From the NCBI GenBank assembly GCA_963761115.1, contig CAVXFS010000001.1, positions 8,092-72,091 of the forward strand: a DNA stretch of 64,000 nt, written 5' to 3'. This DNA comes from CAVXFS01 sp963761115 (lineage in GTDB: Bacteria > Pseudomonadota > Gammaproteobacteria > Burkholderiales > Gallionellaceae). Made by a program: the position numbers and the translations under genes. Below, in pieces: positions 43,397 through 51,331 of this stretch (position 1 is its first letter; every line of letters begins with the position of its first letter). The notes under the pieces are model-generated. The model ran no database searches. It was given only the letters and a program-made list of their open reading frames with translations, and was not told the origin of the DNA.

Positions 43397-44164
43397 TCAT
43401 TGTATAGTTCGCCAGTCTATACCACCGGCCTGGCTTGCTATCGAAATCCATTCATCACTGCAACCCAGTGCGTTACTCAGCGAACGAACCACAAGCTCAG
43501 GCAGGTTATTATTCTTGCTCAAGTGTGCTGCCACAATATGCTGCAGGCGATCCGTCTCTAATCTTGCCAATAATGCAGCTGCAGCGGCATTGCTCAAGTG
43601 TCCCATGTTTCCGCCAACGCGCTGCTTGAGCCTGTAGGGATAATCGCTATTGGCCAGCATGTCAGTATCGTGGTTGCATTCCAGCACCAGCGCATCGACG
43701 CCACTTAACATCATCTCGATATGCGGCGTGCCGCAACCGGTGTCGGTTAATACGCCCAGGCGCCTGGCACCATCGGTAAATACAAATTGCACCGGCTCGG
43801 CGGCATCATGCGGAACGGCAAAGGGCTGTATCTGCAAATCGCCAATGGCAAAGGATAGCTGCGGAGATATTTCGGTCAGACCCGACAATGCAGCCATGTC
43901 ACCGACCCTGGAACGAAACGTGCCATGCGTCAGCCATACCGGAATCGAATATTTTCGCGCCAGTCGCGCCACACCCGAAATATGATCACCATGCTCGTGT
44001 GTAACCACAATGCCGTTGATTTTTTCAGCAGTCATTCCCAGGCGGGCCAGTCGAGCATGCGTTTCCGTCAGGTTGAAACCGCAATCCATCAGTACGCACG
44101 TCGCACCACTCTGTACCAGCAACGCGTTGCCTTCGCTCCCGCTCCCTAGTGACGCAAAACGCAT
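43397..44164 (-). CDS. MBL-fold metal-dependent hydrolase (YycJ-like)
   Basis: A 255-residue metallo-beta-lactamase fold protein. THEHGDH near residues 55-61 is the HxHxDH metal site; VPHDAAEP, TDTGCGT and ECNHD carry the other ligands. The start GSGSEGNALLVQ is typical of the YycJ/WalJ group, which are 5'-3' DNA exonucleases or related phosphodiesterases. It follows bamC by 6 bases in the dapA-bamC-MBL unit seen in Betaproteobacteria. The cellular role here is not established. Confidence 0.87.
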   Translation of the reverse strand: MRFASLGSGSEGNALLVQSGATCVLMDCGFNLTETHARLARLGMTAEKINGIVVTHEHGDHISGVARLARKYSIPVWLTHGTFRSRVGDMAALSGLTEISPQLSFAIGDLQIQPFAVPHDAAEPVQFVFTDGARRLGVLTDTGCGTPHIEMMLSGVDALVLECNHDTDMLANSDYPYRLKQRVGGNMGHLSNAAAAALLARLETDRLQHIVAAHLSKNNNLPELVVRSLSNALGCSDEWISIASQAGGIDWRTIQ

Positions 44165-44170
44165 GGGCGT

Positions 44171-45271
44171 TTATTGCTGGTTGATGCTCTTGAACAATGC
44201 ATCGACAACCGACCTGGAAGTCGTATCACTTGCGCCGTTGCTGTCGTGCGCGCCGACTTCGCAGTATTTCCCGTTCTCCCGGACAAATACCTGGTATTGC
44301 ACGGGTTTGGTCTCCTCATTCTTTCTCCAGAAAGCGAGCCTGCTCAATCCCTCTTTCTTCTTGACCACCTCAACGCGGACGAAATACAAACCCTTGCTTC
44401 TGTCCTTGTCTTCAACAACGAAATCGGTATGGTCCAATGCTATGCCTACCGTGCGCCAACTCCTGTCGAACGGCTCGGCCAGCATTATGAGATTATTCCC
44501 GTCGGGTTGAACCTGAAGCTTTGCGACATCCGGAGAGGTCTGGGCAGTCTGGGCAATACTTGCAGTTGCTCCGCCCTGCTCCCCCCCCAGCTTGGCCATC
44601 AACATCTGAACCATGGTCGCTTCCAGATCGGGGTCATTCGGGCGTGACTGCCATTCTCTAAGTGTCTTGTCGGCGCTCAGCACCTCCTCCATGCCATACT
44701 GGGTCACGTAAATCTCAGTGCCCTTGCCATCTGCAGTGCGCTCGAGACGAGTGCGGTACATGTCCTTTTCGCCGGAATCGTACAAATTGTCGAATACCTT
44801 GCCAATAATCTGGCGCAAGCCGGTCTTGGGGATTTTCGCGCGATTCTCGGCCCAGTCGGTTTCGATAATTCCCGTCTGAGGATTTTCGGTCTTGATGACA
44901 AAGCCGTTTTCCTTCCAGAATCCCATGATCAGAGGCCAAACATTTTCCGGCTTGTCATCCACCAACAACCACCTATGATCACCACTATGCATCAGGTGTA
45001 TTTTCCCGCTATCGGGTAATACCGCATTGGAACGAGCCGACAGCGCAGCGCTGTTTTTAGAGAAGTCGGAATAATTCGCCGTCTCAGTACCCGCATCAGG
45101 AATGGCGTATTTGTTCGCGGTAACTGGTGTCGTCAAGTCAGGGGGAACTTCAAGCGCAGGAACCTCGCTTTGGGCGGTTTTGTAATCCACCCGCTTGTTC
45201 TCTAGATTCATGCTGCCACAACCTGCCACCAACAAAAGCAGGGCCAATGGGGAGAGATGGAGTAATTTCAT
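44171..45271 (-). CDS. bamC: Outer-membrane assembly lipoprotein BamC
   Basis: Lipoprotein subunit of the BAM complex with BamA. The 366-residue protein has a lipoprotein signal peptide with lipobox LLVAGC (lipidated Cys at about residue 18), an unstructured N-terminal segment with VPPDLTTP (typical NlpB/BamC BamD-binding region) and two helix-grip domains (about 95-205 and 255-360). It lies 28 bases after dapA, its usual neighbour. Confidence 0.93.
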   Translation of the reverse strand: MKLLHLSPLALLLLVAGCGSMNLENKRVDYKTAQSEVPALEVPPDLTTPVTANKYAIPDAGTETANYSDFSKNSAALSARSNAVLPDSGKIHLMHSGDHRWLLVDDKPENVWPLIMGFWKENGFVIKTENPQTGIIETDWAENRAKIPKTGLRQIIGKVFDNLYDSGEKDMYRTRLERTADGKGTEIYVTQYGMEEVLSADKTLREWQSRPNDPDLEATMVQMLMAKLGGEQGGATASIAQTAQTSPDVAKLQVQPDGNNLIMLAEPFDRSWRTVGIALDHTDFVVEDKDRSKGLYFVRVEVVKKKEGLSRLAFWRKNEETKPVQYQVFVRENGKYCEVGAHDSNGASDTTSRSVVDALFKSINQQ

Positions 45272-45299
45272 ACCGTTCCTATAGTTTCCATTTTAATGA

Positions 45300-46178
45300 T
45301 CATTGAACCACACCCGCCTGGCGCATCCCATTCTCAAGAACCGAGTGCAATGGCTCAGACAATGGGGTAAGCGGCAAACGCAATACATTGTTAATCTTTT
45401 CCAGGCGCGCCAGTGCCCATTTCACCGGGATCGGATTGGCCTCCAGAAACAGGTCGTGATGCAATCCCAGCAGCCGAAAATTGATTTCGCGAGCCGTTGT
45501 TACTTCACCTTTCAGGGCCGCCATGCACATTTCATGCATCAACTTCGGCGCCACGTTGGCAGTTACCGAAATCGTGCCGTGTGCGCCCAGCAGCAACAAC
45601 GCCAGCGTGCTTGCATCGTCACCGCTATAGACAAGAAAGTCTTTGGGGCTGCGATGCAGCAAGTCACTGCCGCGCTCGATATTGCCCGTCGCATCCTTGA
45701 TCCCGACAATATTGGGAATCTGTGCCAGACGCAGCGCCGTATCGTTATACAGGTCGGCACCGGTGCGACCCGGCACGTTATACAAAATGTGCGGCATATC
45801 CACCGCCTCGGCAATGGTCCTGAAGTGCAGATACATCCCTTCCTGGGTTGGCTTGTTATAGTAAGGCACCACGGTCAGGGAAGCGTCCGCTCCCGCCTTC
45901 CTGGAAAAACTTGCCAGTTCGATAGCCTCTGCTGTTGAGTTGGCCCCCGTTCCGGCAATGACCGGGATGCGGCCGGCAGCGTGCTCCACAGCGACCTGAA
46001 TCAGTGATTCGTGCTCATCCACTGCAACCGTGGGAGACTCGCCGGTGGTGCCCACTACCACGATACCGTCCGACCCCTGTTCTACATGAAAATCTATCAA
46101 TGAACGAAAGCTGGCCAGATCCAGACTGCCGTCTTCATGCATCGGAGTTACTATTGCAACAATACTGCCCTTTATCAT
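45300..46178 (-). CDS. dapA: 4-hydroxy-tetrahydrodipicolinate synthase
   Basis: First committed step of lysine/diaminopimelate synthesis, condensing pyruvate with aspartate semialdehyde. From the ATG at 46178 the product is 292 residues, the E. coli length. It shows GTTGESPTV, VVPYYNKPTQEGMYLHF with the catalytic Tyr, YNVPGRTG and GIKDATG with the Schiff-base Lys. The frame is open to 46211, but those 11 residues are not conserved in DapA. It heads the dapA-bamC-MBL unit and is divergent from feoA. Confidence 0.97.
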   Translation of the reverse strand: MIKGSIVAIVTPMHEDGSLDLASFRSLIDFHVEQGSDGIVVVGTTGESPTVAVDEHESLIQVAVEHAAGRIPVIAGTGANSTAEAIELASFSRKAGADASLTVVPYYNKPTQEGMYLHFRTIAEAVDMPHILYNVPGRTGADLYNDTALRLAQIPNIVGIKDATGNIERGSDLLHRSPKDFLVYSGDDASTLALLLLGAHGTISVTANVAPKLMHEMCMAALKGEVTTAREINFRLLGLHHDLFLEANPIPVKWALARLEKINNVLRLPLTPLSEPLHSVLENGMRQAGVVQ

Positions 46179-46294
46179 AGTGTGCGCCGTCACCATTCGA
46201 ATGCTGCGCATTTTAACTTAAATCCTCGGTGGATTGCGTTACAAAACTGCGGGCGCTGTGGAATAATGCGCAAGTCATTCATCAGTACTGCATC

Positions 46295-46528
46295 ATGCAC
46301 AACGTAGCGTTGTCAACCCTGGTTCCCGGCGAAATCGCCACCATCGTCACAATCTGCACTGAAGGATTATTACATCAACGTTTGCTGGCCATGGGTTTCC
46401 GTACCGGCAAGCAAATCGAGGTGATCCGAAGGGCGCATTTTTCCGGCCCGTTGCAGGTGCGTATCGGCACTACCGACATTCTGCTGCGCAGGAATGAAGC
46501 AGAAAAAATCATGGTAATCAGGATATGA
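46295..46528 (+). CDS. feoA: Ferrous iron transport protein A
   Basis: Small SH3-like cytoplasmic partner of the FeoB iron(II) permease. The 77-residue form from 46295 begins with the typical LSTLVPGEIATIV and continues with HQRLLAMGFRTGKQIEVIR and PLQVRIGTTDILLRRNEA. The start further upstream (46229) is rejected. It overlaps feoB by 4 bases (ATGA), so the two are translated together. No Fur box was convincingly seen in the 116-base gap to dapA. Confidence 0.95.
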   Translation: MHNVALSTLVPGEIATIVTICTEGLLHQRLLAMGFRTGKQIEVIRRAHFSGPLQVRIGTTDILLRRNEAEKIMVIRI

Positions 46529-48312
46529 AGCGGATCGCCCTGCTGGGCATGCCCAATACTGGTAAATCCACCTTGTTCAACCGGATGACCGGTGCTTCTG
46601 CGCGGGTAGGGAACTGGCCCGGCATAACAGTCGAATTGCTCTCGGGCAAAATCCTGCTAGGCGGGGATATGGTCGAAGTCATTGATTTGCCCGGCATCTA
46701 CGATATGCACGGCTTTTCGGAAGACGAACAGGTGGTGCGGCATTTCCTGCACGACAATACCCCCGACCTGGCGCTGGTCGTTATCAATGCCACGCAAATA
46801 GAACGCCAATTGAGCCTGCTGCTGCAACTTCGGCAGCTTAACCTGAATCTGGTGGTGCTGCTCAACATGTCGGATGAGGCCAGAAGATTCGGCATATCCA
46901 TTGATGTGATCAAAATGTCGGCCTCCCTTGGCATTCCAGTATTTCTGCTTAGCGCCAAATATGGATCCGGCTATGTCGAGGCATTGCTGGCGACACGCAA
47001 AGCGTTGAGCTACGCCACTCCGGGAATGGCGGAGGAGTTGCGCAGCCAGTTGGAGCAAGACGAGTTCATTGAAAGCGAAATGGCGCGCGTACTGAAATTT
47101 TCGGTGCAAACTCCAGTGCGCCTGCCCGACAACCTGACCAACCGCCTTGACCAGGTCATGCTGCATCCCTGGCTGGGGCTGCCGATATTCTTCGGCATCA
47201 TGTATTTGCTGTTCCAGGCCATCTTCATATTGGGGCAGCCATTGCAAGCGGGTGTTAATGAATTATTCGCCTGGCTGCGCCTGGTGGCGCTCGATCCGAT
47301 GCTCGCCGGTCTGCCGGCCACATGGCATGGATTTCTGCTCGATGGTGTCTATAACGGGGTGGCTACAGTTGCCGCGTTCGTGCCGCTTATCGTGCTGTTC
47401 TTCCTGTTCATGGCTATCGTCGAAGATACCGGCTACCTGTCGCGCGCCGCCTTCCTGATGGATGCACTGATGGGAAAAATGGGGCTGGATGGGCGCAGTT
47501 TTGTGATGCTGTTGATGGGTTTCGGCTGCAATGTGCCGGCGTTGATGGGTACCCGGGTGATGCGCTCGCGCAGCCTGCGCATGCTTACCATGCTGGTGAT
47601 TCCGTTCTCGCTTTGTTCGGCACGGCTGCAGGTGTTCGTGTTTATCACTGCCGCCTTGTTCACGCCTGAAATGGCGCCGCTGGTATTGTTCAGCCTCTAC
47701 CTGACCAGCTTCGCCACTGCCATCCTGACTGCCCTGTTGTTCAAGCGCAATTTCCCCAACAATGAACCCTTTGTACTGGAATTGCCGCCGTACCGCTTCC
47801 CAACTCTGCGCCAGATGATGTTGCGGGGATGGCATGAGGTATATCAATTTCTGCATCGGGCCACCAAATTCATCGTTGCCGGCGTGGTGCTGGTCTGGCT
47901 GTTCACCAACCTGCCGCCTTCGGCCACGCCTAGCGGCCCCGACACGTTTGCCGGCATGGTCGGTGCCTGGATGCAGCCTTTGTTCAACCCCATAGGCATT
48001 ACACCAGAACTCACCATCGCGCTGATATTCGGGTTTGTCGCCAAGGAAATCGTCATCGGGGCGCTGGCAGTGATTTACGGACTTGGCGGGGAAGCCTTGA
48101 GCGGAATGCTGGCACACCGGCTGGACTGGGTGCAGGCATACAGTTTCATGTTGTTCACGCTGATATACACGCCTTGTCTTTCCACCATCGCCACGCTGCG
48201 TATCGAGTCAAAGAATACAGGCTTTACCGTGTTTTCCATTATCTGGTCACTGGCGCTTGCCTGGTTGGTCAGCCTCGCGTTTTACCAGGGCGCCAGGTCG
48301 ATTGGATACTGA
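46525..48312 (+). CDS. feoB: Ferrous iron permease FeoB
   Basis: Inner-membrane Fe(II) transporter with an N-terminal G-protein domain. The 595-residue protein is a short form (E. coli FeoB is 773). G motifs: GMPNTGKST (8-16), GNWPGITVE, DLPGIYDM and NMSD. The membrane domain has the two conserved Gate/core regions, one containing GFGCNVPALMGTR and the other FGFVAKEIVIG. feoC is absent. Fe(II) uptake is consistent with an organism from iron-rich, low-oxygen habitats, but that is context only. Confidence 0.96.
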   Translation: MKRIALLGMPNTGKSTLFNRMTGASARVGNWPGITVELLSGKILLGGDMVEVIDLPGIYDMHGFSEDEQVVRHFLHDNTPDLALVVINATQIERQLSLLLQLRQLNLNLVVLLNMSDEARRFGISIDVIKMSASLGIPVFLLSAKYGSGYVEALLATRKALSYATPGMAEELRSQLEQDEFIESEMARVLKFSVQTPVRLPDNLTNRLDQVMLHPWLGLPIFFGIMYLLFQAIFILGQPLQAGVNELFAWLRLVALDPMLAGLPATWHGFLLDGVYNGVATVAAFVPLIVLFFLFMAIVEDTGYLSRAAFLMDALMGKMGLDGRSFVMLLMGFGCNVPALMGTRVMRSRSLRMLTMLVIPFSLCSARLQVFVFITAALFTPEMAPLVLFSLYLTSFATAILTALLFKRNFPNNEPFVLELPPYRFPTLRQMMLRGWHEVYQFLHRATKFIVAGVVLVWLFTNLPPSATPSGPDTFAGMVGAWMQPLFNPIGITPELTIALIFGFVAKEIVIGALAVIYGLGGEALSGMLAHRLDWVQAYSFMLFTLIYTPCLSTIATLRIESKNTGFTVFSIIWSLALAWLVSLAFYQGARSIGY

Positions 48313-48384
48313 ACTGTGAGGTGTTATTATTGTCAATATCCAGCTGAAACCATTTTCGAACCCCATCATAGCGAGGCTTATATT

Positions 48385-48858
48385 ATGTCCAGCATTAAAT
48401 CAGTTATGACTCTTGGTGTGCTAGTTTCTTCGATATTCTGCTATTCGACTGTAATGGCAGCCGGAACCGCGCCGGCACTGGCGCCGAAAAAGGCACCAAA
48501 ACTCGTGCCCGTCACAAAGTTGGTGAAGACTGACACGACCATCGGTACTGGCGCAGAAGCCGCCCCTGGAAAAACAGTCACTATAAACTACACCGGTTGG
48601 CTCTACAGCTACGTAAAAGCAGATCACCAGGGAAGAGAATTCGATAGCTCGATCGGCAGACGCCCTCTGACATTCCCTCTTGGGGTAAACCGCATCATCA
48701 AGGGATGGGATCAGGGCATTGCCGGCATGAAAGTCGGCGGCAAGCGGACGCTGATCGTCCCATCCGACCTGGCATATGGTGAGAGGGGCATGGGACGCGG
48801 AGCGGTTCCCCGGAACGCTGCCCTGATTTTTGATATCGAGTTGCTTGGCGTGCAATAG
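48385..48858 (+). CDS. Exported FKBP-type peptidyl-prolyl isomerase
   Basis: From the ATG at 48385 (GAGG site upstream) the product is 157 residues: a signal peptide ending in TVMAAG (about residue 25), a Lys/Pro-rich linker, and one FKBP domain (about 45-157) with VTINYTGWLYS, FDSSIGRRPLTFPLG, IIKGWDQGIAGMKVGGKR, YGERGMGRGAVPRNAALIF and the final DIELLGVQ. All the FKBP pocket residues appear intact. It is a probable periplasmic foldase. The frame from 48316 is rejected. Confidence 0.9.
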   Translation: MSSIKSVMTLGVLVSSIFCYSTVMAAGTAPALAPKKAPKLVPVTKLVKTDTTIGTGAEAAPGKTVTINYTGWLYSYVKADHQGREFDSSIGRRPLTFPLGVNRIIKGWDQGIAGMKVGGKRTLIVPSDLAYGERGMGRGAVPRNAALIFDIELLGVQ

Positions 48859-48984
48859 GCCAGGACTGAATCACACTTCACAAGCGCAACCATCATCCCG
48901 TTTGCGACAGGAAATTAAGTCGGGCAGTGAAATAATCAAGTCGATATCCTGATATTCCGGGACATTTCCGGCATCACTGCTGAC

Positions 48985-50295
48985 TTAATAAACGCCGATC
49001 AGTCTGAGCGCGGTTTCCAGTTGCAGGATGCCATTCTTGATGTTTTCCAGCGCATCTATCATGTTTCCCTGCTTCGCTGCGGCGGCAGCCTGTTCCCGCA
49101 ACACTTTCCCCTTGCTGACATAGTTTTGCATCAACTTGATCGCCTGCTGGGCGGGTTTCTTTTGATCGACTGCCAATGGAATTGCATTCTCAAGACTGGC
49201 GTAATGGTCCAGTTCATAGGCATATTCTTCATCCGGTGAATTGAATTTCCTTTCATAGGACACGGTGCTGTTGGCCAGCAATTTATTCAAGGCACTGGAA
49301 ATATTGCTCATGACGTCTTCCAGGATCGCATTTGCATCCTCATACTTTTCCTTGTCGGAAAGCGCCCTGGCATCATCTATCCGCTTGTGTATGGCGTCGC
49401 TGTCCAATGCCGGGGGGATGTTCTTTGTGCCGCTCTTGAGCATGTCTTGCCGATTTTTCTTGTAGGAAGCCTCCAGTGACATCACCCCCACCATCAAGTC
49501 CTCGTTCTTTGCCTCGGCTCTCTTCTGCATGGTTTCTGACGGAACCAGCCTGACTGCAGCCGTCATCAGGCTCATCGACTCTTCGATGCCGGATTTAGCC
49601 TGTAGCAGGTCGCCGGCGTTATATGCCTCGGTGGCCTTGTTTACCTTGTCCTGTGCATCGGCATACTTCGCTTTCGCTTCGGCGTTGTGTCCATCGGTTA
49701 TCCGCTGCGCGGCATCAGAATTGAGGATGAATGCAGTTGCAAAATTAAGTCGCTGGCTAAGCTCACCCCGGTCGATCTCGGGAATATCCTGTTGCCTGGA
49801 AGATGCAGCTGTCGATGGCTGTTCGAGTTCGAACTTTCCTTCTTCACCCGGATTGACTACATGAATCTGCCCGCCCATGAACTGATGGTTGCGGCAACCG
49901 TAGAACACCGTATCCGGAGTTGCAGCCGTGGGAGTGAACGTTATCACTCCCTTGTAAGTGAAATTTCCCTTGACGCCTTCTGTCAAAGTGCCAGTGCCCC
50001 AGCCCATAGGCTCGAGCGTAAGATAGAAGTCATGCATGGGACTGGTATGCACGCCAAACCTGTAGGTCTTGCCGCGCACCACTACCAATGCTCGACCCTG
50101 TACGCCGTTAATGACAAACCCCAGCTTGCTGCCATGACCATAGTAAGGATGAGTCTGATCCTTGGTGGTCGCCGTGACGTCGAAATCAATATTCACCGGA
50201 CTGACCTGCTCTCTGGCGCCACTTGGCGCGGTTTCCCCAATCGCCGGCGTCGCGCCAACCGAAAGCAGAAATAGCAAAATAAATATGAAACGCAT
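48985..50295 (-). CDS. Periplasmic cupredoxin fused to a helical domain
   Basis: A 436-residue exported protein. Residues 1-20 are a signal peptide. Residues about 33-150 form a beta-rich domain ending in FYGCRNHQFMGGQIHVV: Cys134, His137 and Met140 in C-x2-H-x2-M spacing, the ligand loop of amicyanin-like type 1 copper proteins, with His83 or His88 in VHTSPMHDFYL as the fourth ligand. Residues about 175-436 are helical and charged with no family I recognise. The start at 50295 fits the AAGGA site; the upstream ATGs at 50301 and 50373 do not. It may carry electrons or bind copper. It follows the Sel1 gene on the same strand. Confidence 0.7.
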   Translation of the reverse strand: MRFIFILLFLLSVGATPAIGETAPSGAREQVSPVNIDFDVTATTKDQTHPYYGHGSKLGFVINGVQGRALVVVRGKTYRFGVHTSPMHDFYLTLEPMGWGTGTLTEGVKGNFTYKGVITFTPTAATPDTVFYGCRNHQFMGGQIHVVNPGEEGKFELEQPSTAASSRQQDIPEIDRGELSQRLNFATAFILNSDAAQRITDGHNAEAKAKYADAQDKVNKATEAYNAGDLLQAKSGIEESMSLMTAAVRLVPSETMQKRAEAKNEDLMVGVMSLEASYKKNRQDMLKSGTKNIPPALDSDAIHKRIDDARALSDKEKYEDANAILEDVMSNISSALNKLLANSTVSYERKFNSPDEEYAYELDHYASLENAIPLAVDQKKPAQQAIKLMQNYVSKGKVLREQAAAAAKQGNMIDALENIKNGILQLETALRLIGVY

Positions 50296-50423
50296 ATTCA
50301 TCCTTAAAGATGTTCTCGATACAGCCGGTGAACTCAACAAATAGCGGGGCATGAAAAGCCTGCGTAAACTCAATGTGCGCAGCTTTCCGGCCTGATTTTC
50401 ACTGAGCAGCAGTTAGCGCGATT

Positions 50424-51140
50424 TCATTTACTGCTATGGCTGGCTTTCCATTGCTTGACACTGGCTTCAGCCTGCTTGAGCTGCTCGCTGGTGATCTTGA
50501 GCTTGGTTGTTTCCATATTCTGCTTGGCCGCCTCGTTTCCACCCTCCGCCGCCAGGGCGTACCACTTGTAGGCCTCCGCATAATCAGTCTCCAAAGCCTG
50601 ACCGAACTCATACATCCGGCCAAGATCGTTTTGAGCAGCCGGGTCACCCAGGTCAGCCGATTTGCGATACCAGACCAGAGCCTTTGCATAATCCCGCGGG
50701 ATATCGTCGCCGCGGCCGACATAGTACATGGAAGCAAGATTGTGCATCGCGGCAGCATCGCCCTGGTTGGCCGCCTTGAGATACCAGTATTCCGCTTCCT
50801 TCAGGTTCCGCTCCACCCTGCCGCCCACCTCGTAAATCACGCCCAGATTCGATTGCGCCAGCGCGAACCCCTGATCGGCAGCCTTGCGATACCAGGCAAT
50901 TGCCTGCGAGTAATCCTGCGTCACTCCATCGCCGTTGTCATACATCAAGCCGATGTAGAACTGGGCTTCAGCCAATCCGCCGTCGGCCAATGGCTGGAAT
51001 TCCTGCAGCGCGGTGGAAAAATCACCCGACTTATAGGCTGCTACCGCTTCCGATATACCCGCCCGTGCGCCCGCGCTCATCAACAGCAATGGCACCGCAA
51101 GCAACAATCCGAACCACACCTTCACTGCTCCCTTGTTCAT
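50424..51140 (-). CDS. Exported Sel1/TPR-like repeat protein
   Basis: A 238-residue protein with a signal peptide ending in SAGARAG near residue 28 and about five Sel1-like repeats (about 30-210), for example AQFYIGLMYDNGDGVTQDY, AQSNLGVIYEVGG and AAMHNLASMYYVGRG, each with the A-x2-x-LG-x-Y-x-x-G pattern. It probably serves as a periplasmic protein-interaction scaffold. The cupredoxin fusion gene follows 128 bases downstream in the same direction, so they may be co-transcribed. Confidence 0.88.
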   Translation of the reverse strand: MNKGAVKVWFGLLLAVPLLLMSAGARAGISEAVAAYKSGDFSTALQEFQPLADGGLAEAQFYIGLMYDNGDGVTQDYSQAIAWYRKAADQGFALAQSNLGVIYEVGGRVERNLKEAEYWYLKAANQGDAAAMHNLASMYYVGRGDDIPRDYAKALVWYRKSADLGDPAAQNDLGRMYEFGQALETDYAEAYKWYALAAEGGNEAAKQNMETTKLKITSEQLKQAEASVKQWKASHSSK

Positions 51141-51331
51141 TCTTCATCTCCCTTGTTCAAAATTCGCTGGTCCAATCAATACTGCTGTCTCGATCTGCAG
51201 GCATGAATCGCCACCACTAACCCGAACTGTTCCGGTCCATACATAGCTGTGTCCGGTCAAAACATTTTACTCGTTTCTGCCGCACCTGCGTCATGTTGTT
51301 CCGGAAAAACGACCGGTTCGCATTCTCCCAT

